A stretch of DNA of 64,000 nt from Hydractinia symbiolongicarpus (GCF_029227915.1 NC_079878.1:9114001-9178000), one strand, 5' to 3'; numbered from the stretch's first letter, positions 1 to 15,150 are shown. The notes: generated from the sequence alone by a model not told the origin. A program made the numbers and translations.

Positions 1-600
1 TTCAAGCATCTCTTCTTTCGTTTTTGGCAGGGCTATGTATTTTGGTCCAAGCTTGTAAGTTATGCAGTTACAAACATCTCTTATGACTTTTGACACCGTA
101 GATATGTGCAGGCCAAAAGTGTTTGCTGTCATTGACAAAGATCCTGTGTCTTTCAAGTAGTACAACGTTACTGCAACTTTTTTTTCTGCAGACAAGGCTC
201 GATAATTTGGAGATGTGTTGTCAGGAGTAATCCATATGCGTATTTGATCTACTAAATCAGTAAACATAGCCTTTGTCATTCTGAAGTTCTTTTTCCAATC
301 CTCCTCGGGAAGAACATCAAAAAACATGTTCAACCACCACTGTTCCACTCGTCCTTGTTTGAACCATGTTGAACGAGGAATTCGGTTTTTCCTGTGCCCT
401 TTCAATGCTTTCTGTTTTTTTATCCAACAGTTTCTTTTGCTTCCACTCAAAAGTGATGCAGTTAAAAGAGTTCTATAGTGAGTGTATTGAAGTGCTAAAA
501 TCATTAACAATGTATTGAGCTGCAACAACAATGTTGATGATGTTAAAAAAATCTGTTTATTCGCTTGCAATTTTGTTTTATTTTCGTTTTGAGGCGCCAT
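1..600 (-). CDS. Harbinger transposase, N-terminal 200 codons (copy 1, runs off window)
   Basis: Reading leftwards from an ATG at 600 (MAPQNENKTK) there are 200 codons to the window edge. This is the N-terminal helical part of a PIF/Harbinger transposase, before the DDE_Tnp_4 catalytic domain. The alignment with copy 2 shows that copy 1 keeps the bases copy 2 has lost: an 8-T run near 178-185 and a 5-T run near 20-25. Copy 1 also has a sense codon where copy 2 has a stop just after the start. The visible part of copy 1 is therefore open, while copy 2 is broken. Whether the catalytic half survives cannot be seen here. It would cut and paste the element with help from the Myb/SANT partner. Confidence 0.75.
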   Translation of the reverse strand, partial: MAPQNENKTKLQANKQIFLTSSTLLLQLNTLLMILALQYTHYRTLLTASLLSGSKRNCWIKKQKALKGHRKNRIPRSTWFKQGRVEQWWLNMFFDVLPEEDWKKNFRMTKAMFTDLVDQIRIWITPDNTSPNYRALSAEKKVAVTLYYLKDTGSLSMTANTFGLHISTVSKVIRDVCNCITYKLGPKYIALPKTKEEMLE

Positions 601-745
601 TATACTTTAGAAAAATTTAAATTTGGCGCTTGTGTTGTGAAATCGTCCCGGCGCACTTTTTTCCATATAAAGGCGGGATAAAATCATCCCGGCAAACGTC
701 CCGTCCCGGCAATCGTCCCGTCCCTCCTCTCATATAAACAGCCCC
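1..745 (-). mobile_element. PIF/Harbinger DNA transposon, copy 1 (right end only)
   Basis: Right-hand part of a Harbinger element whose left part lies outside the window. It aligns over its whole length with 3237-3962 of copy 2. It ends at 745 in an inverted-repeat terminus reading CATATAAACAGCCCC, immediately followed by TAA, the usual Harbinger target (TWA). Orientation is the same as copy 2, so the two elements lie head to tail. The subterminal G/C-rich block (about 640-730) is longer than in copy 2, which has lost about 17 bp there. The family assignment rests on the transposase and the TAA duplication. Confidence 0.9.
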
Positions 746-1031
746 TAAGGGGCTGTTTATATGAGAGGCGGGACGGGACGATTGCTGGGACGGGACGTTT
801 GCCGGGATCCCGCTCTCATTAATAATTATACTTAAAATCACCTTGCGTTTATATGGAAAATTTTTGTCCCGGGACAATTTCGTCCCGTCCCAGCTGGGCG
901 GGATCCCGCTTGGAGCTGAGCGGGATCCCGGCTTAGGCGGGACGTTTTTTTCCATATAAACACACCGTCCCGGGACAAACGAGGTAATATTTGCACTATC
1001 AGCATATTTCAATAGAAAGAAAAAAACAAAC

Positions 1032-2134
1032 ATGGCTGCTAAACGTGCACTTGTTAAGAAGCCAACAGATGTTCCAACCAAGAAAAAGTGTTTTAGATTC
1101 AATGATGAAATGGTTTTTAACCTCATTAACTGTCTATTAAATTATAAAGCGAAGTGTGAGTTTGAGAACATTGATTTTGATGCAGACAAACCAATGCAAT
1201 ACAAAGTCATTCGAACTGTGTTGGCAAAATTATATCAAAATGAAGAAGAAGTGTTTGGGCTAGTGGAGGATACCTCCACTGAGCTCTCCCTAGAAAATGT
1301 TAGGGAAATGAAAAAAATGATAGCAAGAGGCTACCAAAGAGTGTTAGAAAAAATAAAAGATTTACGGCAGGGATTTTCTAAAGCAGTAATTAGTTAAAGC
1401 AGTAATTAGCAGTAATTAGTGGCACGCGTAGTGGCTGTGGCAGATTAGTGTATGAACACTATGACAGTTTGAAGCTCCTTTGGAGTGAAAGTGCAAACAC
1501 AGAGCCCCTACCCAATGACATTGATAGTGCTGATGTGAATCAAACAAAATCAAGTAATGAAATGTTATCTGACCATGATGATCCAACTGCAAATATTAAT
1601 AGTGTTGACAGTGGTGAATATGAAGATTCAGCAGATGACGATAATTTGAGCTTGTCATCAAGTGATCAGTCAGTCTCGAAAAATTCATGCATTGTTACTT
1701 CCACACCAAAATCTACATCAGCAGTGCCAAAACTTATTGATAATAAAAGAAAACAACTTGAGAGAAAGTTGTCATCTGCTCAGCGTGATACCTTACTGTT
1801 GAGAGAAGCAAAAGAAGAAAGATCTGGTCGTAAAGAGCTCCAAGAGATGATTAAAAATTCTAATGAGTCCTTTACAGCTGCACTTAATAATATAAGCCAG
1901 GCTATGTTGCAAATAAGCGAAACTATGTCACACTCCATGCAGCTGATGGCACAATCATTCAGCCAGCAAGTAGGTCCAAGCTCACAAAATTATGAAAGCT
2001 ATGGTAGACATCACCATTTTCAGCATATAAATCCAAATTGTAATGTTGTCTTAAGCATCGTAACCCTAAACAACAACATAAGTCCCAACGATCCCAGTGG
2101 CGGTGGTTATTATCAATCATTAATGAGGGAATGA
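1032..2134 (+). pseudogene. Harbinger Myb/SANT-like DNA-binding protein, broken by a 26-bp duplication
   Basis: Two open segments, 1032-1397 (121 codons) and 1448-2134, are one gene. The N-terminal part has a Myb/SANT-like fold pattern (FNDEMVFNLINCLLNYKAKC), followed by an acidic, Ser-rich linker and a Gln/Met-rich C-terminal helix. In Harbinger elements this partner binds the termini and imports the transposase into the nucleus. Around 1384-1420 the sequence AAAGCAGTAATTAG is repeated, giving 26 extra bases, a stop and a frame change (26 is not a multiple of 3). Without the extra 26 bases the segments join in one frame of about 358 codons. The ATG at 1032 lies just inside the left terminus, as usual. 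Confidence 0.8.
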
Positions 2135-2522
2135 TACGAAAAAAAAACATATGTATATAGTTCAGAGAGTGTTTCAGGAACAATTACATTGATGCAAGTT
2201 TATGTTCACAGACAAACCTAAAAGTTATATTATGTTGATTGCCTAAACATTTATGTTATGTTAGTTGCCCAACAAACTATATGCCCAAAACGTTCTAATC
2301 CGTAGATTTTTAACAAAAATTAACAACAAACAAAAATATTTTCACTGTGAGTTACATTGAGCATAATAGGCTTTCAAATCTTTAGCAGTATCAGAAGAAA
2401 CTTTTTATTGAAATTAATGTGCGAATGTTTGAATTTAGCCTTTATCATTTCCTTTTACAGAACATGCAATACTTTATAAATCTTTACATTTTTTGTATAT
2501 ATTGTATATATATATATAATTG

Positions 2523-3834
2523 TTAGTATGGAAGACTGTCCTGTATAAAATTTGTTATTACTTCCCGTACAACATCACCCTCTGCAAGATTTTCTAAATA
2601 CACAGAGTAATCTAATTGTTGTGTCTCTGCTTTATGCTTTTTCATTTCAATTTTCACCAAATCAGGGTCAATGACACATTTGTTAAGTTCACATATAGTG
2701 TGCAGCACAAAACATGCATAGATTGCCACAGGAACAAAATCTATTTTTAAATCAACTTTCTTTGCTAAAAAACCCCATCTGGCTTTTAAGCGTCCAAAAG
2801 CACACTCGACTGGGTTTCTTGCTGACCGGAGCATGTTGTTAAATAACACTTGAGCATTTGTTGAACAACTATGGTACTCTTTCATACAGTACAGTGTCAA
2901 GGGGTATGCAGGGTCACCAATCAAATAGTTTGGAACTTTGGCTCGGCCTGGCAGGATGTCCTCATAAGTAATGGGTATTTCCTCATCCTTAAGTTTAGCA
3001 GCAATATTTGAGTTGGCAAACACCTTCGCGTCATGTACACTGCCTGGCCACCTACAATCAACATCCATGAAATAGCCACGGAAATCGCATACTGCCTGAA
3101 CGTTAAGAGAAAAATACATTTTGTAAGAAAAATAATCTTGTGAATGTTCACTAGGTCGTAAAATTTGTACGTGGGTGACATCTATGCAATCAAAAGCTTG
3201 CGTCATTCCAAATTTGGCCTCAAATTCTCCTACTTTTTCAAGCATCTCTTCTTTTGTTTTGGCAGGGCTATGTATTTTGGTCCAAGCTTGTAAGTTATGC
3301 AGTTACAAACATCTGTTATGACTTTTGACACCGTAGATATGTGCAGGCCAAAAGTGTTTGCTGTCATTGACAAAGATCCTGTGTCTTTCAAGTAGTACAA
3401 CGTTACTGCAACTTTTTTTCTGCAGACAAGGCTCGATAATTTGGAGATGTGTTGTCAGGAGTAATCCATATGCGTATTTGATCTACTAAATCAGTAAACA
3501 TAGCCTTTGTCATTCTGAAGTTCTTTTTCCAATCCTCCTCGGGAAGAACATCAAAAAACATGTTCAACCACCACTGTTCCACTCGTCCTTGTTTGAACCA
3601 TGTTGAACGAGAAATTCGGTTTTTCCTTTGCTCTTTCAATGCTTTCTGTTTTTTTATCCAACAGTTTCTTTTGCTTCCACTCAAAAGTGATGCAGTTAAA
3701 AGAGTTCTATAGTGAGTGTATTGAAGTGCTAAAATCATTAACAATGTATTGAGCTGCAACAACAATGTTGATGATGTTAAAAAAATCTGTTTATTCGCTT
3801 GCAATTTTGTTTTGTTTTAGTTTTGACGCGCCAT
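2523..3834 (-). pseudogene. Harbinger DDE transposase (copy 2), frameshifted
   Basis: The 3' segment (2523-3245) carries the DDE_Tnp_4 catalytic core: FDCIDVTHVQI (first Asp), a VDCRWPGSVHDAKVF block, LIGDPAYPL (second Asp) and RNPVECAFGRLKARW (Glu). The 5' segment (3403-3804) is the helical N-terminal part. Against copy 1, copy 2 lacks one T in the run near 3412-3418 and one T near 3259-3262, which shifts the frame twice. It also has a stop four codons after the ancestral start at 3834. Without these lesions the length would be about 437 residues, normal for the family. Both 1-bp losses are in homopolymers, so assembly error is a real alternative to mutation. Confidence 0.85.
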
Positions 3835-3965
3835 TATACTTTAGAAAAATTTAAATTTGGCGCTTGTGTTGTGACATCGTCCCGGCGCACTTTTTTCCAT
3901 ATAAAGGCGGGATAAAATCATCCCGGCAAACGTCCCGTCCCGCCTCTCATATAAACAGCCCCTAA

Positions 3966-4608
3966 CTATTGATAATTCGAAAATAAGTTAGCAAGCCCCT
4001 AGGTATAGATGCCCCCTTGATAACTTGACCTCCAGAAGAAAAATGTATAGCTGTGAAAGTTACTATTTTCTTTCCAAAATATAAATTTAACATCTAAAAG
4101 AGATTTTGACGCTTAGAAGAGGGAAAAAAAGAGTCAGTCTTAAATTTGTAAATATATAAACTTTCAGCTTTAAATGACACGTAGTCTTTAAAGAATTATC
4201 TGAGCTTTTTTTAACTGCACAGTTGCTAACATAATAACATCTTAACGTTTTCTTCTAAATTAGTAAATGAGTAAACTTTAAGTACCACATTTGTTATTAA
4301 GGATATTTAATGTTGTTTAACGGCCCGGTTGCTAACGTGATAACATCTTAACGTGCTCTGTTAAAGGACCGTGATGCTCTATTCAGCAACCACAATTTTA
4401 AGTTGCCATGTATCTTCGTTCAATAAAAATGAAAAATGGCTTTCTAAGGCGATACCGCTTTGTTGTTTTAACTTTTAATGAGTCAATAAGGTTTAATTGC
4501 ATTATTTTATTTTGAAGAAGATTGACTGAGAAGTTACTACGAAACAGTATCAAACAAGAAATCATATGAATTACACGGGAAAAGGTAGCAAAAGAGTTTT
4601 ACGTAAAT
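3966..4608. other. Non-coding stretch
   Basis: AT-rich sequence with no supportable exon. One phrase recurs twice: a block containing GCTAACATAATAACATCTTA (about 4225-4245) reappears slightly changed near 4329-4350, a short local duplication. Confidence 0.5.
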
Positions 4609-4878
4609 TTGGAAATGAGTAAGGATCAGATCATAAAGAAATCTATGTCGTTGGATTCGACAGCAAATTCTTCTTCATCACTCAATTCGAACAAGTCTAC
4701 GTCAAATAACTCTAAAGTTCCCATCGATATGCGATATAACAAGATTTTAAATGCTTTCCTAGATAAAGAATTGGATTGTTCCCCATTATCTGCTTCAATA
4801 TCTTGTAAGAAACAACGTCAAAGTATAAACTTAAATAAAAAAGAAGGAAGATTGTTAAGACGATTATTCACATTGTGA
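4609..4878 (+). CDS. Hypothetical Ser/Asn-rich small protein (89 aa)
   Basis: Intact 89-codon ORF with an in-frame ATG two codons downstream of the first (MEMSKDQ). The first half is rich in Ser, Thr and Asn. The second half is basic, with a short helix-prone segment ([15 protein letters not shown]) and a basic tail ending RRLFTL. There is no signal peptide or membrane segment. I do not recognise a family. It stands out from the surrounding AT-rich sequence by its codon composition, which is the only argument that it is real. It could also be the single coding exon of a longer transcript. Confidence 0.35.
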   Translation: MEMSKDQIIKKSMSLDSTANSSSSLNSNKSTSNNSKVPIDMRYNKILNAFLDKELDCSPLSASISCKKQRQSINLNKKEGRLLRRLFTL

Positions 4879-5013
4879 TTTTGAAAATATTAGTTTGTGC
4901 TGTGCTTTCCGTAAAAAATGTTTTTTTATGTTTCAAAAAAATGTTTTTTGCGTTTTTATAGCTCGTATTCGTGTAATTTTTACATGAGTTCGATACAATA
5001 GTATTGTAATGCA

Positions 5014-8728
<3,715 letters not shown>

Positions 8729-8816
8729 AACCTCGATCCCAGAGCCTGTAACGTTTTTTGATATGCGTTTCATCCTCATGTCATCAAAAAACGCTACAGG
8801 CCCCGGCATCGAGGTT
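8729..8816. repeat. Foldback MITE of the AACCTCG...CGAGGTT family
   Basis: Imperfect inverted repeat of about 33 bp (8729-8761 against 8784-8816) around a loop of about 22 bp. It contains matched copies of CCTGTARCGTTTTTTGA. The ends AACCTCG/CGAGGTT are shared with the elements at 10061 and 14388. A target duplication is not clear here. Confidence 0.7.
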
Positions 8817-10060
8817 GTATTCCCTTCTACTGAGTATTTTTTAAAGAAATAAAGAACAACATTACACAAATAGGATTAAAAAAGTTACATATCGTTGTTC
8901 AGAAATTATTGACAGAACGACCATAAATTATTCAAGTTTTTTCTCTACTATAGGATCAAATAAATTTTATTACTTAGCTCAAGGATTTTATGGTTTCATA
9001 AGTAGTAGCCAAAATAATGACTTTAATCCTGACCCTATCCGGGGTTTCTTTTAAACATATTATGACCGAGGGGGAAGGGGGCAGCCTCCGCCTCCCCCTT
9101 TCTCAACTTTTGATAGACAGTCCATATAAAGTGACGTCATCGAAAGCTCAAAATTTCGTTAACATACCACTACTATCTGCTAAAAATTTAATTACTTTAG
9201 TTCTACAGAAAATCGCTTTGTGTTATATTTAACATATTTTGCTGTTTTTGACATAGTTCGCATGAAAAAATGCCAAGAATTGCAAAAAAATCTAATTCCA
9301 AAAAATCGGGAAATCGGATTATCCATGTGCCCAAAATTTACAGATTGATTCACCTTAATGAAATAAGTTGTGTTGTAAGTTTTAACTGCTAAGTATAATA
9401 TGCTAACAAAAGTTACTATAGTTTTCCGGTTATAAGAATTTAGGAATAGTTTCGAGTAATAGCCAAAATCTACGGCTTTGAGAGGTATGGCACTTAAAAA
9501 CTTGGTATGCACGTGTCTTATAAATAAATACTAAAAATCAGAAGGTATCATAACAATGCAGCCGAGCAAAAAAAAACTTATTCCCCCCTGAAACAAATAG
9601 GATGAAAGACAAAATATTTTTTTATGAAAAATAGTCATTTAGAGATCATGTGTCAGTACTTTAAGTTAAATCGTTGACCGAATGTGGTTAATGTAGCAAA
9701 AAATCGCAATATTTATACGTATTATTCTCAGAATCCTTGTTATTATGACTGTGTTATTTTTTTTCAAAAGCGGAGAATTCTATAGTTAAAATCTAACGTT
9801 TTTTGGCGTTATTAACGTTTGTCAATTTTTCAAAGAAAAGCACGAAATAAAAATCACTTTTCGTATAATCCGTATTTCAATCTGAAGTCGTTATAAATTT
9901 TTACCTATCATGTTCTTGTAAGAAGCACACTAGAACGGTATATATAGCAACAAAAGAAAATATTTTAAAATTTTATTCCTATCTACAAGAGTCGCACATC
10001 TGATTTAAACTTACAATGTTAATGTAAGTAAGGACACTAAAGTATCGAACCTAATAGGTG
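8817..10060. other. Non-coding stretch between two MITEs
   Basis: A G-rich stretch of about 25 bp near 9065-9090 is followed by a short C-rich segment. No exon is supported. The ORFs here are AT-rich, low complexity and motif-free. Confidence 0.4.
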
Positions 10061-10140
10061 CAACCTCCATCCCATCATGATGCACGTCTTTTTTAATTGT
10101 CATATCACAAAATGCTACAGGGCTTGGGAACGAGGTTGCA
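10061..10140. mobile_element. 80-bp MITE (CAACCTC...GAGGTTG) with 8-bp target duplication
   Basis: Begins CAACCTCCATCCC and ends GGGAACGAGGTTGCA. The flanks carry the same 8 bp, AATAGGTG, at 10053-10060 and 10141-10148. Its end lies 15 bp from the stop codon of the minus-strand GPCR, so it is in the GPCR 3' untranslated region. An 8-bp duplication fits hAT-type insertion; no transposase is encoded. Confidence 0.8.
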
Positions 10141-10154
10141 AATAGGTGTAGGCA

Positions 10155-12673
10155 CTATGAATATTCAACGGTAAATGTCGTTGCGCTTGAGATTTTATCA
10201 GAGTATATTCTTATATCCGAAGTGGATAAACTTTGTAAGCGGTTTGTTGCGTGCTCCCAAGTTTGTTTATCTACATTTTTATTTTCGTCTTTCTTGCTAA
10301 CATGCGATTTGTAAATTATTAAAAATTTCGTTGTAAATAAACCAAAGAGAACGACCGTAGCACATAAGATGCTAACAAACGATATTGCTATTATCCTGCT
10401 TTGTGAGTTTGTTAAGAGAAAGTAGCTAACCAATCCTATTCCAAAAATAAAACACGTGATATACATCGTAATTCCAATGTCTTTTGATTCGTTGTAATTT
10501 TTCGGAAAAGTTCTTGTTCTGAACGCATAAAACGTTGTGGAAGCCATTATGGATAAAATATACGTAAAGTTGATAAAGAAAATCGATGTGTCGACCTTGC
10601 AATATATTTCAACATGGTGTCTGTGTGATGGGTATTGTTTTTGTGTATGTAAACTGTTAATACTTGGCGATAAAAGAATAATTTGAACAAGACATAACGT
10701 TGACGCAAAAATTACTTGGGAAATCGGACTGACAACTTTTGGCGCTATTGTGCTAGAACGTGCAGCGGCAAATATCCGGTAAATCCGATTCGTTTTAAGC
10801 ATTAGTGAACCATATATTAAGTTGAATCCGATGAAAAAAAAGCATTTTTGGGCAATACAACATACTTTAGATGCAGTCGAAATTGCAAGCACTGGAAAAG
10901 AGTATAGTAAGGTGATTCCGAGACAAATAAACATGCATAATTCCCGAGATGAAGCACGAATGATTAGCTTATCTCTAAATTTTATGAAGAGGAATGTAGC
11001 TAGAATTGAAAGTAATACACCTACACTACCAATGCAATAAAAGCTATACACCAATACAACATTCGTAGTTACCATCTTAATTGGTAAAACTTCACACGCG
11101 CTAAAGTTATTTGTTGCTTTGTAATCTCTTCCACAATATGCGCAGCTATTATTTACAACAATATTATTATCACCGCAATTCTTACATTCCCAACAGCAGC
11201 TAGAATATCTTTTAGATATTACTTTAATTTGATGAGATTTGCATGCTTTGCTACAAATTGATTTTGGTATCTTGTCTCTCCATTGAATGGCACTGTGATT
11301 GACTGTCAATCGGCTGTAGTTTGTGATTAGCTCGCTACTGTTTCTGATGGCATAGTTTCCACGTCCTACTTTTTCTGGGCTTATTAATTCCCACCGCCCA
11401 ATTAGCTTATAAGCAAACCTGTTGTTGCTCATCTTCTGATAATTGAAAATGTCAAAGTTTGAGTTAATTCTGTGATCCGATCTAAAACTATAAATGCTTC
11501 GGTTAAATGGGTAAACACGTCTTACCTTATATAATCTTTCCATGGCTGGAATTAAAAGATATCGTTTTAGAACGAGTTTTGTCAAGTTTTTTTTGTAGAA
11601 CCGCCAATATCTGTCCACGGCATAGGCGTATGCGTTCACAGAATTGATTATGGTACCTGCGGAGGAGTGTGATACATCTCCGAATTTTGAATAGAACTGC
11701 TCAGTTGTTAAGTTTTGAGTAATATTTACTATTTCATCGCGAAGTTCTTTTTTGAAATCAAAAAGCAACTTAGATTTCTTCACGTCAAGATTGTAGAAAT
11801 AACTTTTAAAATTTCTCATGTTTTTTTGAGTTGGTTGAAACGTGATAACTCCTTTTACAACGTCCTCGATTCCTTTTGTTATTATTTGTTTAGTTCCCCA
11901 TTTTGAGCCGGATATAAAAGTCACATGTGACCATAAATCTCTTGGAATTAAACTTACTCCATGCATAAACTTTATTAATGTTTCTTCTTCAAGAAATAAC
12001 ACAATGATCTCGATTTTTTTGTTGTTTAATAGATACTTGTTTAATAACATTCTGCTGTACGATTCAACATCGGTTGATTCAATGCGACTAATGTCACTTA
12101 GGCAGATATTTCGTTTTCTAGCAAACTTCTTCATATCGCTAACAGCTGCGATGCCATATTCACTATTTTGGTAAAATGCTCCAATATAATTCCATTTCAT
12201 GTAAAATATAAAATCTACCATCGCCTGTATCATTTGATCCATAGGTGGCGTTGCTCGGAATAAATTCCTGAAGCTTGGGTTTTGCTCAAAATGGAGAGGA
12301 GCCATGCTAAACGCAATGATAAGTCGATGCCACAAACTCATTACTACTGCTGTCATAGTAACGTCACTATTACGGTTTGGTCCAATAATCCCGACAGTGT
12401 TTGGTATGAAAAGAATGTCGACTAAAAGTTTTTGTAATCCACTGCTGTCGCAACTGTCGTATATTTTATAGCCTAGTTTTAGATCTGCCAATAGTTTACT
12501 GTCGTTATTGACTCGATCAACGGCATACTTTAAAGCAAGTGCTGGAATAATTCCATCGGATGGGCGAGTAACAGCGCACTTACTCTTGTTCGGCAAAGTA
12601 CCTTTGATGTCGATTAAACCGACCAAGTTGATATCACCGCTTTGTTCAAGGACGGGTGTGACGTGATGCGATG
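10155..12673 (-). CDS. Class C G protein-coupled receptor (mGluR/CaSR-like), main exon, 5' end missing
   Basis: One long exon encodes about 840 residues. A Venus-flytrap domain covers roughly the first 430 residues, with LFRATPPMDQMIQAMVDFI and WNYIGAFYQNSEYG matching conserved blocks of the family. A Cys-rich NCD3G-type linker follows (about residues 455-512, at least nine Cys), then seven membrane helices (about 523-772). Signature class C pieces are RASSRELCMFICLG, MLKTNRIYRIF and FPKNYNESKDIGITMYITC. There is no in-frame ATG at the 5' end: the frame runs upstream (EQSGDINLVG, typical of the domain start) to a splice acceptor TTTTACTTTAG at 12674-12684. Signal peptide exon(s) must therefore lie further right and were not found. 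The stop is TAG at 10155-10157. The cytoplasmic tail is short, about 50 residues. The ligand is unknown. It signals at the plasma membrane, presumably as a dimer as is known for this class. Confidence 0.9.
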
Positions 12674-12684
12674 CTAAAGTAAAA

Positions 12685-14387
12685 TGTTATTGGAATATCC
12701 GTGTATCACAATGTTATAATGAACACAAATTTACGTCGTGGAGCAATTCCAAAAGTTATTTTAAGTTTAGAGTATTTTCCATACTCATAAAATTTTGCGC
12801 AGAGAAAAGTTGGTAATTTGATTTCAAAAAATAGTCTGGAATCGATATTATTCAATGTTAATTTTTTTTGTCATCGTAGAATTTCAATTATGCCAAATTT
12901 AATTTTCACATTAAGTCAACTATAAATTTAAGTCTTTCTGTGTTCGCCAAACCAAATTTTGAGACTTTAACCAAATGTTTTGTACGGTCTATTATATTAT
13001 ACTTTTGTTCAAAAATCTTAAAAAATTGACTACACCAAATTTAATTTAGGATATAAATATTTTTAGATAGTGAAATCAAGTACACAAAAATAAATCATTT
13101 CGCCACACCGTCTAACTAAATCCGCGCCAAAATTTGTACGAATAAAATAGTGTGTGGCCTCAGCATGATCAGAGCTAACGGATCAAACCGAAATCCGGAG
13201 ATTTTAACTCATTAGATTGACTGAAAACAAAAAAGTATCCGTAAATAACAAAAGCATGCATAAGTATTCGCACTCGTGCCCCCTTTCCCACCCCTAGACT
13301 GCTAAAAGTCCTGTGTAGTTTTACACAAACTTTAGTAATCTCAACCTCAAAATTCAACTGCACCCACTTCTCCCCTTTCCTGATCGTTATACAACAAATT
13401 GCAAGTGGTGTCGCTAACTTCAGAATGTCAGTTTTTTTGTCAGTGATTATTTTTTTGCTGTTCAAATCTTAGTAGATAATTTTAATGTAGGTGCGAGTAA
13501 TTAAAATAATATCAACATATGTTCTGCTTTTACACTTACCTAACGAAACGAAACAGCAAAATATTAAAATTGATTTTACCATAAAAAAACCCATGTTGAC
13601 GTCAAGAAGATTCCTGTTTCTCATTTCATTAAGTTTTTGCAATACAAATATGTTTCTTTTATTCGTTACGGCAGCCTACTTGTCCCTTGGTTTGTTTATT
13701 TCCTTCCCATCTTTAATTTCAGCTGCTTCAATATTTGTAAACAACTTCAAGCTAAATAAACAAATAAAAAGCACGACAAGCAAAGCGATTTAAGAGTTTA
13801 ATTTGCACTAGGATGTCATTAATCAAAGTTACAACAAACCTGTTCTGCAAAATATCCAATGTGCATTTTTTTGCGAAATATCCAATGTGGGCAAATGTTT
13901 TTATTAATCCTTAGATCACGCACAATTTTTACGGGCACCAAAAAAACCCTTTACTAAAATTTGTAATTGGTTATAAGGAGAAAACCTAAATTGTCCATGT
14001 TTAGAACAGTTTAGTAGTTCAATGCATCCTCTTCCTATGAAATGCAGAATACTTTTGATAACAATCAAACTATGGGCTATGTTGGTTGGTGATTTTAAAA
14101 CGATTCTTGACCGAAAACTTTTGTCTAAGGGTGAATCCAAGATAGTTTTCAAAGTGCTGGATGAAATGTTAAGAAAATTGGTGCTGCTAGAAATATATGC
14201 TGTTATCATCCGTTTGTCAAAAAAACAACTCTCTTTTGTTGTCTCTTACTCCCCAATAGTATTTTTATGTTTTCACTTATATTCATTAAAATTATATAAA
14301 ATGAATTAATTTATTCATTTTACCTCATATGTCAAATTCTCATAGACTGAATATCCGGCATGTTTACTTTTTTAGAAGGCTTTCACC
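12685..14387. other. Intron/upstream region of the GPCR; no clear exon
   Basis: The GPCR first exon(s) with the signal peptide should lie here or further right on the minus strand, but I could not identify an ATG plus hydrophobic segment with a matching donor. An ORF at 13491-13793 (+) is hydrophobic and another at 13175-13465 (-) is basic; neither has family motifs or convincing splice signals. Confidence 0.35.
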
Positions 14388-14480
14388 CAACCTCGTCTCC
14401 AGGGTCTTGTGGCCCCTGAGCCGTTATTTCGGAGTGACCCAGTTTCATCAACAAGGCAAAATGCACTGGGAACGAGGTTG
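14388..14480. mobile_element. 93-bp MITE with 9-bp target duplication
   Basis: Ends CAACCTCGTCTCCAG and CTGGGAACGAGGTTG are inverted repeats. The flanking 9-mer GCTTTCACC is present at 14379-14387 and 14481-14489. Same family as the elements at 8729 and 10061. Single-ended fragments with the same terminus occur near 35024 and 53839. Confidence 0.88.
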
Positions 14481-14489
14481 GCTTTCACC

Positions 14490-15150
14490 TACCTAAAAAA
14501 CTATGTTTCTTTTTCTATTTTAAAATCCTTTGTAAATTCAAATGAAGCAACAACAAAAGCTGGCAGATTTTTATAAAAATTTTTAAGCAGTGTTTTAATT
14601 TTTGATTTCATTCTTGCAAAATGTACCAAAGTCAGATATTCGCAATTATCACGCAAAAAATCCCTCAAAATGGCCATGTGAAAGATGCAAATCACAAAGC
14701 GATGCTTCTTTATCTCTTTATAATAAAGTTCATTACGCTTTAAATTGACATTTAGTTTACAAATTCTTCAACTTGAAATATTTCATATCTTTTTACAGAG
14801 AATATAAAGTATTTGTGCTGATTCGTCGTCATCATGCTCCACAGAAAGTAAAAAAAGAAACGAGACTGTTTTCAATTAAGTATATTTCTTACTCATATAG
14901 TCTAGACTCGATTATCCCAGATCTACTTTGTGCATCGTGTTAACTTTGTGCGATGTTTGAGGTGAATGAGCAAAAAATAATAACATAACGCAGTAGCCTC
15001 ACTAATTAGCTGTTGGTGTAAAAAATCTCTCCGTTAATTAAAGGTGTTTGGTTTTAAGTTGAAGTTTGTCAGGTTTACTCTTGTTTAATTCTATGTATTT
15101 TCCCAAGTTTTATGAACTTGTGGACTTGTTCCAATACATAAATTGTGCTA
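14490..15150. other. Non-coding stretch
   Basis: AT-rich; nothing recognisable on either strand. Confidence 0.4.

Larger units (their letters stand above)
749..3962. mobile_element. PIF/Harbinger DNA transposon, copy 2 (complete, 3,214 bp, TAA duplication)
   Basis: The left terminus at 749 reads GGGGCTGTTTATATGAGAGG and the right terminus at 3962 is its reverse complement. TAA lies on both sides (746-748 and 3963-3965), the 3-bp duplication expected for this superfamily. Inside are the two classic Harbinger genes in divergent orientation: a Myb/SANT-like protein on the plus strand and a DDE transposase on the minus strand. Both are broken by small lesions, so this copy looks non-autonomous, although its termini are intact and could be mobilised by a helper. 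Related decayed copies lie at 30841-31862 and, more distantly, at 24024-24351. Confidence 0.93.

Noticed and set aside
617-1126. 169-codon minus-strand ORF over the junction of the two Harbinger copies
   Set aside because: It runs antisense through both terminal repeats and the start of the Myb-like gene; composition follows the GC-rich termini and no motif is present.
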